A DNA stretch of 64,000 nucleotides from Lepraria neglecta (GCA_033220425.1 CM065649.1:1488001-1552000), one strand, 5' to 3'. Counted from the first letter of the stretch, positions 19,687 through 32,943 are shown. Numbers and translations are program-made. The notes: generated from the letters alone by a model not told the origin.

Positions 19687-21851
19687 ATGGCGGGGATAAA
19701 GCGCAAAGGAGCCTTTGATGCAAAATACCAAGCTGTGAATAGCCAGAAAAAGCAAAAGAAGGACGAGAAGAGACCAAAGACCTCCAAATCCATTCAACCA
19801 CTCGAGACAGAAACAGACTCGGAGCCTATAGTGGAATCGGATACTACATCTCAAAGCGGTGATGACGATGGTGTAAGCTGGCCTTCGGATCATGAGGGCG
19901 AAGAGAGTGATGAGTTGGGAGGTGTATCGGAGGAAGATAATGAGGATGGAGGCATAAAGATTGCTGTTGAAGCAGCGAATGAAGCACAACCTAAGACCAA
20001 CAATACTCCTACCAACGGCCAATCTACAGGTGGGCTCGCCTCTCGTCATGCTTGATTTCACAGCTAACCTACCTACTGGCAGGCTCGTCTAAGGAAGCTC
20101 ACGCAAAGCAAAAAGTCGAGAAACAAGAGCGCAAAGCAGCCAAACCCAACGCAGACTCCATAGCCGGATCGAAGAAGCTATGGGAACGGTTGCGAAGGAA
20201 GTCACACGTGCCTAAGGACGAGAGAAAGACTCTGGTTACGGAGTTATTCGAGATCATCACAGGCCGAGTCAAGGACTTCGTCTTCAAGCATGACTCGGTG
20301 CGGGTGATCCAAACAGCTCTCAAACATGCCAACGTGGACCAACGAAAAATGATAGCGAAGGAGCTGAAAGGAGAGTATAAAACACTGGCCGAGAGCAAAT
20401 ATGCCAAGTTTCTGATTGGCAAGATGCTTGTGCATGGCGATGAGGAGACTAGGGATTTGGTCGTCCCAGAGTTCTACGGGCACGTTCGACGGATGATGAA
20501 GCACCCTGAAGCATCTTGGATTCTTGATGATATCTACCGTGGTATTGCTACTCCGTCACAGAAAGCTATATTACTCCGCGAATGGTATGGCGCTGAATAT
20601 GCTCTATTCAAGTCGAATGGGAAAGGACCAGTATCAGCAGATTTGAAAGAGCTGCTCACCGAAACCCCAGAAAAGAGAACTCCAATCATGCGCTCGCTAC
20701 TTGACCTGATCAACCTGCTGGTGCAGAAGAAGACTACAGGCTTTACTATGCTGCACGACGCCATGCTTCAGTACTTCCTGAACGTGCAACTAGGGAGTGA
20801 GGAGATGACCGAGTTTATAGAGCTTCTGAAAGGCGATGAGGAAGGCGATCTACTCAAGAATCTGGCATTTACGAAGTCTGGTGCTTGTCTTGTGTGCTTA
20901 GCTCTTGCATACGGCAACGCAAAGGACCGGAAACACATCCTCAGAACCTACAAAGAGACGATGCAGACTCTCGCATACGATGTGCATGGTCATCAAGTGC
21001 TACTGGCAGTCTACGATGTCATTGATGATACTGTCTTAGTATCAAAGTCCGTGTTCCCTGAGTTAGTTGGCAAGGATCCCAAATCCGAGAGCCAGCAGCA
21101 GGATCTACTCGCAGCTGCAACTCATCTTAACGCCCGCATACCGCTTCTGTACCTTTTCTGCAGTAAATCGAAAGCCATCCTGTCAAATGAAGACCTCAAG
21201 CTACTCGACGAGATCCACAGAATCCGAACCACAACATCGAAGAAGGACCCTGAGCAGAGGCGGAAGGAGCTAGTAGCATCATTGTCACCAGCTTTGCTCT
21301 CACTGATAGCTTCTCATGCAAAAGATTTAGTATCCTCCAGCTTCGGATGCCAATTCATTACCGAAGTACTACTCGGATCCATTGACGGCCGTGAGTCAGC
21401 CTTGAACGCAATTGCAGCCCTCACGGATGGCGACAAAGAGACTAGAGACCCCCTGAACCAGCCTGCCGCTGGCAGGATGCTCAAGACGCTCGTCCAGGGT
21501 GGACGATTTAATCCTGCAACGAAAGCTGTTGATCCTGTCGATCCGCCATTAGGCTTTCACAACATCCTCTACAAAGCCATTGAAGATGACATAGTCACTT
21601 GGGCAATTGGTAACAACTCTTTCGTTGTTGTTGGACTGTTAGAAGCGCCCGGTTTTTCGAAGGCCGAGGAATTGAAGAAAATACTGAGCAAGAAAGACTA
21701 TAAACAGAGGCTTGTCGAAGCGGCTGTCTCGTCAGAAAATGGACACAGCGAGAAGAAGGGGAAGAAGGCAAAAGGCCGGAAGCCCGGAGAGAAGACTTCG
21801 GCTGGGAACAAAGGAACGCAGCTTTTGCTGAAGAAGTTAGATAGCAGCTAG
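19687..21851 (+). CDS. PUF6: Pumilio-family ribosome biogenesis protein PUF6
   Basis: Two exons (19687-20029, 20083-21851) give 703 aa. The N-terminus is Lys-rich and then strongly acidic (SDHEGEESDELGGVSEEDNE), as in nucleolar factors. It is followed by Puf6-type Pumilio helices (LWERLRRKSHVPKDERK, FVFKHDSVRVIQTALKHAN, KYAKFLIGKMLVHGD, HPEASWILDDIYRG) and a C-terminal CPL/NUC119-like part (DPLNQPAAGRMLKTLVQGG). The tail is Lys-rich (EKKGKKAKGRKPGEK). Yeast Puf6 acts in 60S subunit maturation and in ASH1 mRNA repression; the former is the general role. The start context ACAACAATGG is good. Confident. Confidence 0.93.
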
Positions 21852-23196
21852 TGAAAGCAAACGTAATTAATCTTGTATATTCATGTGCTCGAAGCTGGGC
21901 CACAAACCTGTATTGCACTCGTGCAAGAGCTGCTGTACCTTCGTGCATGAGGCAAATCATATCCTAATTGAGAACATGCACGGGGAATATTTCCCAAGAG
22001 GAATAATTGTAGAGAACGGGATGTCCATTCCCGGCTACATCCATCCTAAATTCGCATATATCGATTACCAAAGTGCATATCAATTTTCGTTGCTGTATTT
22101 AGACGAAATGCTCATGCAAGGGGGAAATTGGCCCCACAAGTCCGACGAAATTCTTCTTAGGAGACACGTTTTCCCCTTCTCACGCAAGCATTCGGAGCCA
22201 TGAGACTATTTCAAGTCGTCAATCAACAAGGTGTGGGTCACTATTCTGCTCACATATCTACCGGACCAGGGATAGATATACAGGTCGACAAAAAGGTCAA
22301 GACGAATAGTCCATGACCAGATTGAAGGAGGACTTGGGGGTTTCGACGCTAATTGAACGAGATCGAGATCAATTAACAGATAATAATTCTTGAAGTTTGA
22401 GCCTGTACCAATCGGCCTGTATCAAGTGGGAGCTTTTTTCTCACACCTCTGGTCATATGTTGACAGTGTCACAATATTCGCAGCTTTTTTCAACCGGTTA
22501 CATGCTATTGCAAACGTCAAAGCATAGGCCTCAATCGAAAAAGACCAAAAAAGATGCGCAATTTTGAGAATGAAAGCACCTTCCATCTTTGCTCACAAAA
22601 AGTAATATGGACCAGGGTTCCCCTTTTATTCCCTTTTTAGCGAATATTGTATGCGCTGTCGGTCCAACCTCGGCGGTGCCCATTCATGACGGTAGGACCT
22701 CTGCTTACAACACGACTGCCGGTTTTTTTGAATTGCTCAGGCATGTGATGGTGGGACGACTTGGTGTTTTATGTGTCTCCAGCGACGCTCAACAGCGGGA
22801 CCCTGCAATCTTGTCGCTTCAATCTCTGATAAGGTCGGCTGGGCCACACACCAGAAACGTCCCGCGCCCGAAGCTGCTCTAGGCTTTGCATTAAGCTAGG
22901 GAATACAGGGGTCTTCGGTAGGGCTCCTACCTAAAAAGTTCGTTCGGCGCTTCAAAATCCGTTGCGCTAACTTCTTTCGTCTCGTATACTTGCCATTGCG
23001 CTCCTCTCGCCAACGCTCAGCCGAACTTGAGATCTTCATCTTTTCTGCCGTGCGAGGATGATATTAGCGAATCACATTGTTCCTGCTATGATGGATATTG
23101 CCTCTGATCGCTACCCACGTGCAACTGCATAGCTGCGCTTCCTAGCATGCATGAGCAATATTCGCCGTACGAGGCCAATGCGTTATAGTCGTTGAA
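21852..23196. other. intergenic, nothing recognised
   Basis: About 1.3 kb without a supportable gene; it should hold the promoter and 5' UTR of the following long disordered protein. Confidence 0.5.
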
Positions 23197-25797
23197 ATGC
23201 CAGTCCCTTCCGGTCCCCAGATGCCAATCGGCGCTCCCTCTCCTACCCTCACCAATCCCGACATGATACTTCCCCACGATTCGTCTTCCGAAGAATCTAC
23301 CCCTTCTATCACCCGGAAACCTCACCGGGCACCGTCTCCACCCACAATCGAGAATGGTCATAGCCGTTCTGGCTCTGCACCTGAGAATAGGATACGAGCG
23401 AAAGCCACGATGTACAGTCCGTTCCGCAACGGCGTTCTTCGACACCATGACGGTTCCACAAAGCTGAGATCGAGCTCTGAGAAGGGGGATAGGAGGGAGC
23501 AGTCCCGCTTCTTATATCAATCGGAGGAAGGTGCTCCATTGGCATCGTCTCCAACCATTCAAGAGCAGTACAATGGCTTTGAGCAGACAAGTTATGCAGA
23601 GACTGCCAGCGAGGATTACGACCACATCGAGACCAGGGACAGTGTCTACAATACACCAGCAATCTTGGAGGAAGACGAGAACGATCCACGCTCACATGCT
23701 GCCATGACTAAACGGGCAGAGGAGATCCTTGCCAATGCAAAAAAGCGACTCACGGTGAGTCACCATAAGGTGGCTGGTTTCCCGAGACCGTTGGCTAACA
23801 GCTATTAGACTATGGAGGGAAACCTCAACCGGGCCCGCAGTACGCTTGAGAGAAGGTCATCTTCGTCAATGTCATCCTTCTCGAATTGCAATCCTGAACC
23901 GGTTTCACTCTACACTATAACCCCGAAAAGCAGACTCCCAGGTGGCTTCACACCCTCCAAACATCGCCAACCCAATCTACCCTCACTCGATGAAAGCAAA
24001 CAAGGGCACTCAAGAGTCTTTAGCGAGACATCAGTACCCTCTTCTCTGCATACAAATTTACCGAATGGGCAAGCCACTGGAGAGGAGACAGAAGCCACGA
24101 ATGGCTCTGGGATAAATGGAACAGACATTGCTTCAAGAGATCGACATTCTGAGCCCAGTCGCAATTGGTTCTGGAACGGGCTGACACGCAACACCAGCGT
24201 GAATCATGCCGGGCGACACAATGGACTACAACCACTCAATGAGGACGGTCCTCCTCCAGAGTCCTTCGAGAAGCCAAATGACCAAAACAATGATATCGAG
24301 CAAGAGGACACGGCCGACCTGTCATCTCCAACAGTAGCTGCTTTCAACGCTCAGAATCCTCCCATGCCTGGACTCACCAGAGCTCGTTCGACCACGCAAA
24401 TGCATGAACTACGTGAACAAATGCAGGGCCTGAAAGGAAAGATATCAACGCTAAAGCAAAGAGCAAGGGAAGATAGTATGAAAAGGCGGAGCCTACAGAG
24501 TCTACGTACACCTAGTCCGTTCACTGCTGCTGAGCAATGGTATATGGGGACATCGCTATCAGACGACAGCCAAGCAGCATCTGGGTCCGGCCTGGCCGAA
24601 ACCACACATGCACCAAATGCTGGAGAAGAGCGGATCAAAGCTGTTCCACAAGACTCTGGACACGCCTCTCCTGTTGTTGAGCAGCATGTTGGTATGGCGA
24701 ACGGCGACGCAGGACATCTACACGACATGCCAATAGAGCCTAATCTGGAAGAAGAAGCTGTACCAGAAACTCTGCAAATTCAGGTCAAGGTGGTCAATGG
24801 GTATCCAAGCAGGAAGGAGCGTTTGGTCTTGATCGATGAACCCTCGCCGGTAAAATCAAAGTTCAAAACCCATGATCAGGAAACGATAGACGAACCATTG
24901 CCCGTGAAAGCGAGCTGGGAAGAGTATCACCGAGAACTGGTTGATGAACCTACACCCATTGGCGCCGAAGGCCAAGAAGACAGCCTATATGGAGATGATG
25001 ATTATCATGAAACAACTACATCGCCGATTGTGGAAAGGCACGAAGACCGACCTGATGCCTTCGACTATGAGCACTTCATCCTTCACAGCGCTATGGGAAG
25101 CTACAGTGGGGTAGGAATGAGACGAAGCAGCAGTAGGAGGAAACGAGCTAGCAGCCTAAGCTCTGAGTCCTCGGTGGAAACGACCAAGCCCAGGAATTCC
25201 ATCGGTGAAAGACTTGGAAATTTGGCGGTGCAAGGCGGGAATACTGCGAATGGGACCAATGGGACCCATGGGAGGCAAAATAGTGTCGATTCAGTATCAA
25301 CAGTCAACACATTTGCCACCGCGATTGAAGGCAAAGATTCTTATGATGATGTGCCGGACGAGCCAGCACCTCGACAGAAAGTGGAATTCCCAAAGAACAG
25401 GGCTGATCGAGTACGCCCCGAGCCTAGGTCACGCAACTCCTTCCGCAGTCGAAAACATATAACATCAGCTCAGAAAGGTTATCCGAACGGCGCCACCATG
25501 AAATCATCACCGATGACATCACCAGTGGAGAAGCCTGCACCCGTTCAACCGCCAGAGTTGCTTTCGTATCTATCCTCGATGGCTCCTAAGGAAGGGAATG
25601 CGCCTATGGGGCCATTAGAGCTTGACGACAGGGATAAAGAACTCGTGGAGAAACTGGTCAAGAGTCTCTCAAAGCTTTGCGGTCATATGCACACCCTTGG
25701 ACCTGAAGGCAGCAAGTACGAAGCTCGAGCCTTCCGTAGAAAACTTGATGCTGCACGCCGAATCCTGGACGGCGAAATGAACGGCGAAGCATTCTAA
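23197..25797 (+). CDS. large disordered fungal protein, 848 aa, unknown function
   Basis: Exon 1 (23197-23754) and exon 2 (23809-25797) join in phase through a 54-nt intron (GTGAGT..TATTAG). The protein starts MPVPSGPQMPIGAPSPT and is mostly low-complexity and Ser-rich. Short ordered islands are visible: AEEILANAKKRL next to the intron, a coiled-coil-like ELREQMQGLKGKISTLKQRA (about residue 390), and a C-terminal helical block (DKELVEKLVKSLSKLCGH) ending in RKLDAARRILDGE. Three similar acidic words (IDEPSPVK, IDEPLPVK, VDEPTPIG) form a small internal repeat. No known domain; a scaffold role is only speculation. Confidence 0.8.
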
Positions 25798-26430
25798 GCT
25801 CTGCGTTAGGAAAGGATCTAAAATGTTCTACTCCATTCAATTGAAAAGCGAAATGCATACTATTTACTAATTTTCTTTTTGTGCCACACATGACTGATGC
25901 AGCAGCGAGCTTTCGGAGGAGGATTTGCTTTTCGATACCCAACCTGATTTACTGCTATGCGCTATATTTGCTATTTGAAGCGTCAAGCGTCTTACGATCT
26001 CATTCCTTCTTAGCTCTCTGGATCTTCTATCAGGCATATAGCATCGGCATATATCGAACCTTCGCAAGGAAGTGATTTCCAAGTAATGGAGCTTTTTTCG
26101 TAAATAATCCTAAGGTAGCACTCCAACTGGAAGCACACGAAGAATAGTAAAAGATGAAGTACACATCCTACTCAGTGGAAACCCTGATAGCAGGCAAAAA
26201 GGCAGAGTAAAAATCACGCAGACCACTTTACAGATCACTAAGACGAAAATTTTGCGCATTTCCATTTTAGTCAAACATCGCGTCGCTTGATACATAGGGT
26301 AAGACGAGATCCTTTAGAAGTAGGAGATATCGTTGAAACCCACCGCCTGATCTTGTCGCGATGCACCGCATCCATGCAAACTATTGGACCTTAATTCTCT
26401 CAACCACATTGCACTCTTACTCCTCCCCAC
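25798..26430. other. convergent 3' region
   Basis: No gene supported between the converging disordered-protein and methyltransferase genes. Confidence 0.5.
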
Positions 26431-27112
26431 CTAAACCCTCGGACGCCTAGCAACAAACAATAAAACCATACCCTTTACCTCCGCCTCCACATCCTCAAAA
26501 TTGGCTTTCAACTCCTTCAAAAATACCTCAGCTCCGTCATCCAGATTCCCAAATATACCCTTCTTGTTGTATATCCGCAAGAACCTCCCAGCCTCATTGT
26601 GCTCGACTCCCTTTCCCAGTACCATAGCGCCGAATAGCACACGGTCCTCCGCCAAATGCATTTTGAGATGCACAAAGATGGCTGCTTTATGGGAAGGGGG
26701 ACCCGGCATGCAGTGGAGGAGGTACATCAGGGAGATGGAGCGGAACTTTTGGTCCGCTGGTATAAGTAGTGGCTGGGTTATGTCATGCAACATCTCCCTT
26801 GTCCTCAGCTCCGGTATGCGACTTCTCGCCATCTTTAAGCTGTCCGGGTTCAAATCCACCAGCGTGACCTCTGCATCTTTCGAGAAATCTGCATTATCAA
26901 GAAAGTAGCCAGAACCGACGCCAATATCCAGGTGATGGGAGGTTTTATGCTTCTTGAAGAAGGGGAGGAGGATAGCAGAGGTGGAGCAGCGCCAGATGTA
27001 GGTATTTGTTATACCGAGGACCCAGATATCATAGATAAGGCGCAGTAGGAAGGGATAGGGATAGATGGATAGATGCGCCAGGGGCTGTGGACAGCGGATC
27101 TATTGAGCCCAT
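26431..27112 (-). CDS. SAM-dependent methyltransferase (class I, type 12-like)
   Basis: The in-phase body runs from about 27097 down to the stop at 26431. It reads PYPFLLRLIYDIWVLGITNT, then the SAM-binding glycine motif HHLDIGVGSGYF, an acidic-loop region VTLVDLNPDSL and LMYLLHCMPGPPSHKAAI, all typical of fungal class I methyltransferases, about 220 aa. The natural start MGSIDPLSTAPG at 27112 lies in a different frame from the body; the switch falls near a CTATCC repeat (27063-27083). Either there is a small frameshift in that repeat or the true 5' exon lies upstream and splices in at CAATAG. The substrate cannot be told. Confidence 0.75.
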
Positions 27113-28053
27113 GATGGCTGGGTGTCTGTGTTTAGATTGGGTGAAGGAAGGGAGTGCAGGTGGGAGGGCGGTGGAGAAATCTCTTGTCCTGTAAGACTCA
27201 ATAAGGAGCGCTTGAAGTTTTGATACAAAAGTTTTGCGTAGAAAATTATAGACAGGAAAGTCCTAAACAATTCACGTGGACGAATTAAGTTTGTAACTCC
27301 ATTCATTGGAAAGCCGGCTAGGATTTTAGGGCTACCATCCCTGTTAATCGCAACAATCTGTTCCCGAAATTACGTTCTAACGAAAATGGAAGACAGTGAA
27401 ACCATGGGTCGCAGGCTTCGGATTCATGCATAGCTTTCGCGAAGAAACAAACATCTTGGAAGAGCTACCGTTGACAGAACATGGTTCTATCGAGACCTCT
27501 TCTATGCAGGCACACAACTTTAAGAGGTACTCGATGTCAGGGTCACATCATTAATTAGGTTGGCAAGGCTGATGCAAGGTGCTTGGAGCTAGAGTTACCC
27601 GAAATCTGATCGAGTCTTCGGTTGAGATTGCCGATCTTCTCCTCTGGACCGTGCATCAACGAGAACTATTCATGTCATCATCACTCCCCTACCATAATCT
27701 TTCTCTTTCTACCGCTACCATGCTAAATAGTCTATCAAGCCAATCATACACTTCACGATGCCGTCAATGTCATGACTTCTCTCCCAGGCCAGACTTATGT
27801 TTGCCCCCCGGTCACTCTGCAATGCAGTGGCACCAACACTTCCATCTTCTCATGATTCAATGCCGCAAAAACCTTCCTTCCACATTATCTTAGCTCCTCC
27901 TGCAACGGTTCGCCTATCGTTCATCCGCTCATCTTCCCTGTCCATCTCATTTCCTAGGCTTACGACCTAACGATTTGCTTCCCAAACTCTCAATGCCGGT
28001 CATGTTGTAAATAAGGGTCCGTACCAGGACTCGGACCCGAACTTACCTATTTC
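27113..28053. other. intergenic, divergent promoter region
   Basis: About 0.9 kb between the methyltransferase and the photoreceptor. Nothing coding is supported. Confidence 0.5.
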
Positions 28054-30470
28054 ATGCAACCTTCACAGGATGCTGCTCTTGACTTTTTTGACTCTCTTTT
28101 AATCTTTGATCATATTTGTCCATTCGCTATTGAAAACTTGCCCGCCATGTCGCGCAGGGTCTTTGATGTCGGTCTTGATATGGGACGGATCCGCAATGGC
28201 CTCAAACATAACAGAGAGAAAAAGCGCAGCAAAAGCTTTCGCTCGACCGTCTCCACTAAAGAGGATGCATATAATGATGATACGTCTATTCCCAATGGCC
28301 AGAATGCTTTGATTCCCGCCATGAAACACAAGAAAAGCAGTCCTACTATAGGCGCCCAGCGAGATGATGGCCATGACCCCGCCCACGATATCGTTATGCT
28401 TCCTTCAAACAACCCAGACACATACTCCGGCTTCCCACTTCCTCCCTCGAGTCGTGTCACGCCCGATGAGCATATAAATGGCAACGAAGAGCGCACGTTA
28501 CACTCGTCACAGCTACACCAACCCAATGGCAGCCCTACACATGCGCAGAAGTCGGACGAGTTTAGAAGACACAGTGACGGGCAGAACTTCGACCTCAAGC
28601 CTCCTCCACCGAACACAAAAGTCAAGAACATCGACACCCTCTCCGAACAGCTCTTCTCTGGCGAACATTTGCGCGTCATCCTTAAGGACCCATCATTCTT
28701 CCTCCGATTTACCGCTTTCTTAAATCGATACAAGCCTCACTCGGCACCAATGCTGGTACGATATCTGGAGGCACAAAAGGCAATAAAGGCTGTGGAGTAC
28801 GCGAACGCGTTGGCAGAAACAATAAAGCCTGCGCCGGGAGAGCATGCGAGTCCTTGTTCAGCGGCGTCTATTGATCCAAGATTCGAAGCCGGATTGAAGA
28901 GGTCATTTGATTCCTTAGTCAATGACGCCCTGCCCGCATACATCACGAATAGTTTAACGAAAGTGGTCACGGAAAGCATGGTCAGAGAAATCACGGGTAA
29001 CGGCATGCCCGTAATGCGCGACCTGGTCGGAGGTCTAGCCGAAGTCTTCTGCCTAGCAGACCCAAGTATCAAAGACTGTCCCATCATCTACGCCAGCGAG
29101 GAGTTCTACCGAACAACACGATACTCACGAGATGATGTCTTAGGTCGAAATTGCCGTTTCCTGCAAGGGCCCAAGTCCAGTCGCACCACAATCGCCAGAA
29201 TAGCTACCGCAATCAAAAATGGACAGGAAAGTTGCGAGACGGTCCTCAATTACCGAAGAGATGGCTCACCATTCATGAATCTCCTCCTCACGGCCCCTCT
29301 CTACGACAACCGCGGCGCAGTTCGCTACTTCATCGGCGCTCAAATCGATGTCTCCGGCCTCATCGAAGACGGCCGAGGTTTAGACTCCTTCGAACGCTTC
29401 CTCGCAGAAACAAGACCGAACCGCAACCGCGACAGCGATCTATCAGAAGACGGCTTTGCGCAGAAACATCTACGCACCCTAAACGAATTCGGCCAAATGC
29501 TCTCCCTAGACGAATCCTCCCTCTTCACTCGCCACAGTCGCGAAAGCTCAATGGCAGATAATGCCTCCAGTGTAAATTACTCTGCGCGAAGAAACCCAGC
29601 GCGGGTCGAACCAACCCTGCGCCGAACGCGCCGCGTCCTCGGCAACGACGACGACACGGACGAGAAAGACAAGAATGCATGGGTGCTCTCCTCCATGGGT
29701 CCATCAGGCAAATTGCCGGGTGTATATCAGAACGTTCGTCCTCCTCGCACCTACCCCTGCTCATCCCCCCACGTCATGCCCCCATCCTCCCTTACCCACC
29801 CCAATCCACCCCTGTATCCACCCACCTTTCAAGCGTACTCGTACTAACAAAAGGATGTAAACAGTACCTCCTCGTCCGCCCGCATCCCTCCCTCCGCATC
29901 ATCTTCGTCTCCCCCGCCCTCCGCATCCCAGGCCTCCTCCAATCCCCCTTCCTCTCCCGCATAGGCGGCCCGCAACACGTTCGCGAAGGACTAGCAGACG
30001 CTTTCGAGGCCGGCGCAGCCGTAACTGCGAAAGTAACGTGGCTCCCACAAGGGCGTGGCGGGGAAGAAGGGAGTGAAGGTGGGGATTCGAGACCCGGAAG
30101 TCGAAAGGGGGGTCCTGGTGGTATCGAGGGCGCGAGGACGCGGTATATATCCTGCACGCCGTTGCTGGGGTCAGATGATCAGGTGGGCGTGTGGATGGTT
30201 GTTATGGTCGAAAATGAACTCGTTACCGGCAGTCTCGCGTCCCGCAACGCAGCGTTAGCGCGATATAACGGGGAGATGCAACCACAGATGCCGCGCACGC
30301 CTTCGGAATACCAGGACCAGCGCGAATCAGCTAGCCTTGACTCCGAGAGTGGGAATGGCAATGGTGGGATACCGGGGCAGAGGTTTGAGAGGAGTATGTC
30401 TGGCCATGGACGGGGAGGAGGGGATAAGGGGAAGAAGGTTGGGAGTGAAGGGGGGGAGATTATATGCTGA
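28054..30470 (+). CDS. RGS-LOV blue-light photoreceptor (BcLOV4 type)
   Basis: Exons 28054-29733 and 29865-30470 join in phase (761 aa); the intron contains a perfect TACTAAC branch site. An RGS-like half domain (SEQLFSGEHLRVILKDPSFF) precedes a LOV/PAS domain with the flavin motif GRNCRFLQGP; the adduct Cys is residue 367 (codon at 29152), followed by NLLLTAPLYDN and YFIGAQIDVSG with the conserved Gln. Known RGS-LOV proteins such as Botrytis BcLOV4 move to the plasma membrane in blue light. The C-terminus (YLLVRPHPSLRIIFVSP) is the conserved tail. A second start at 28147 (MSRRVFDVG) is possible. The last residues are affected by a G7 run (see findings). Confident on family. Confidence 0.9.
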
Positions 30471-32943
30471 GTTTATACGGAATAGCGGGGGTGGGGGTGG
30501 GGGGATGATGTCCCCTGGGCAGGGGAAAGGAGGGTTCGAGGGGCAGGGGGATTATTTGAGTAATGGCATGGGGATGGGGAGTGGGGACGTTGTTAATGGG
30601 GAGGGGAGGTTCGAGGAGGTGAGGAGTCCGTAGGCTGGGTAAATAGACAGGGGGGAGCGACTGGTTCTTGGGAAAGCAACACGTCCGTTTGCGACAATGT
30701 ATAGGGGCATGGTGGAATGGGTGGAATGGGAGGACAGGGAGGGCCGGACAACGAATTGGATGATTGGCGAGCTGGCTGGGGTGCGTTTGCATTGCATCGG
30801 ATAGCACTGCGTTGGGTTGGGTTGGATTAGATTATTGGACCGAAGCAATGATTAGACAGCTCAAATCATGGTTAGTATGTACATAGAGCGAGAGCGCTGT
30901 GGTCTAGATATCACATCCATATACCAAACCAAGCTTTCAAAGCACGTATGACAATTGCCTGATTTGAACGTTCCGCTCAATGGACAATAAACCGTAGATA
31001 TTTCAATATGAAGAGTGCAAATATCCAGCTTATCTACCCTACTCGTCCAACCCAACCCAAGGGAAAAAAAATTCTGACCTCCAGCGAGAATCCGAACGAA
31101 CATCCACCCAACCCAGTTTATAGCTGAAGAAAGTCAATTAGCGCTCGCTCTAGTCCATCCAGTTCTCTGAGTACCTAGATAAGTATCTCTTGCTTTCTCC
31201 TGATTCCCTCCTACTCAGCCAGTTAGTAGGTAGGACCGACTACGGACAACAACTATAACCATCACCCACCACCTCGTCCTCACCTCACCTCACCTCACTC
31301 CGGCGTTCAATATTCTCAGAGTAGTAGCGGCCAAGCTTATTCATGCCATAAGGTAATAATATCTTTCGCCACCATTCCTGTTCGTAACGTGTAGGTGTAG
31401 ATAGGTTGCTAGCTCAGCGTGCCGGCTACTAGAAGAAGGCAGATATCATTCGTGACGTACTATGTGAAAGAGCAGGTGATAGAGAGATTGGCCATGCTTT
31501 CTTTGAAGAAGCGAGGACGTGAGTGAGGAGTTGAACTATCTCGGGCTGAGATGGATGCATGTTGGGAGGCTGAGATTTTTACGGCGAGCTGGTGGACAGA
31601 GAGGCTTTGAAAGCTCTTCTGCTGGATCCGAGGAGATGGAATGGGAGATGTGGAGAGGGAGGGACTGTCGCTATAGCATAGGATTCCCCAGGCGTCTTTG
31701 GACGCAATGTGGAGGGAAAGCGGCTTGGGAGACATGGTGATGGTAAATTAATCCTGGCATTAGAAAGGGGGCTTTGCTAGAAATAGAGAGGCGATGGATT
31801 GTGCCAAAGGAAAGAAAGAAAGAAGGCTGCCGGTCGTTATGCTTTTGGTAGTTTGGGGTTCAATGGTTGTGGCTTGGAAGTGTGGGTGCAGGGTTGGAAA
31901 TGTTTTGGAGGGAGGAAGGGAAAGACGTTCATTATGGTATTAGTGACGCTGAGAATGAGTATGTGGACGCCTCCTATAAAAGCCTTCACCCCGCAGGCGG
32001 ATGCGGTGGCTTTGGGCATGTTCTCCATATTGGGGCTAGCGATCCTTGGGCGCCTTTAGTGTCGAGGTGTCACTGCATCCAATGCGCGGCGATCTGGTGG
32101 GAAAGATGGATTTCGTTTAGTAACATGCATTGGCGTTTCTGGAGACATCCGAGAGGATGAAATCTAGAAAGACCAATCTTCAGACTAAGCGAATATAGGC
32201 ACTCGAGCCGAGGATTTGGGGTAGCCTTCCAAGCTTTGGGGCCGCATCGGGCCTTTGAGCATGTTAATTGATATTTCCGCGGCCTTATAATGTCAACTTC
32301 CTCCACAACTACGACATTTTGAGGCAATCTCACCCACGCCTGTGACCCGGTAGCGCATCCATATTTTCAGGTGCCTTGTTTTCTTTGAGTCAAGAATTGC
32401 CTTATCGAGTACCTGCTGCGTTATCTCCTCCTTGTTGTGGCAAATGCAGGTCCAGCGCTCGGGTACTCGAGGTGCCTTTATGCATGGAGATGACCAGTAA
32501 GGAGAAGACACGACAGCGGAACAACGTGCGAGATCAACACCGGACTCACCCAATGAACCGGAAGGGAAAAGCTCAGGCCACCTCATGGTGCTGCGCCTCC
32601 GGAGAAATGCCCGAGAAATCGGCACGTAACATGTCTCACAGGGACGAAGTGCATGAGATTGCCTAAATCGACGTTGAATATCAAAATCAAAGCGTCAAAG
32701 CGCTGTGCAGCTAGCTTTTTTGACCAGCGTCTCGCGTATTGTGATGTTGCTGTTATGTTACCAGCACTCACAAATGAGTACGAGACCCTGAGTATCCGTA
32801 TTCTCCCATCCCAATTATGTACCTATATCCAGCGCAACCCAATGCATGAAATGCTTTTGAACCCGTTGAAACGTCCCGCTAGGAAACTCCTTGAATGACT
32901 TTGCGTAGAAGAGCGCTGCATATGCATCTTTTTGTAGTAGATG
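30471..32943. other. intergenic; G-rich 3' tail of photoreceptor gene, otherwise empty
   Basis: 30471-30660 is G-rich on the plus strand and is open in a second frame (LYAEFIRNSGGGGGG, ending at 30633) that probably belonged to the photoreceptor. The rest contains low-complexity patches (a CCTCA repeat near 31280) and no supported gene. Confidence 0.5.

Noticed and set aside
28110-28733. 207-codon frame on the minus strand
   Set aside because: Overlaps the photoreceptor coding exon; composition mirrors it and there is no independent signature.
29734-29864. read-through of the photoreceptor ORF to the stop at 29847
   Set aside because: The sequence is intronic, with a perfect TACTAAC branch site, and the conserved tail YLLVRPHPSLRI resumes after AACAG.
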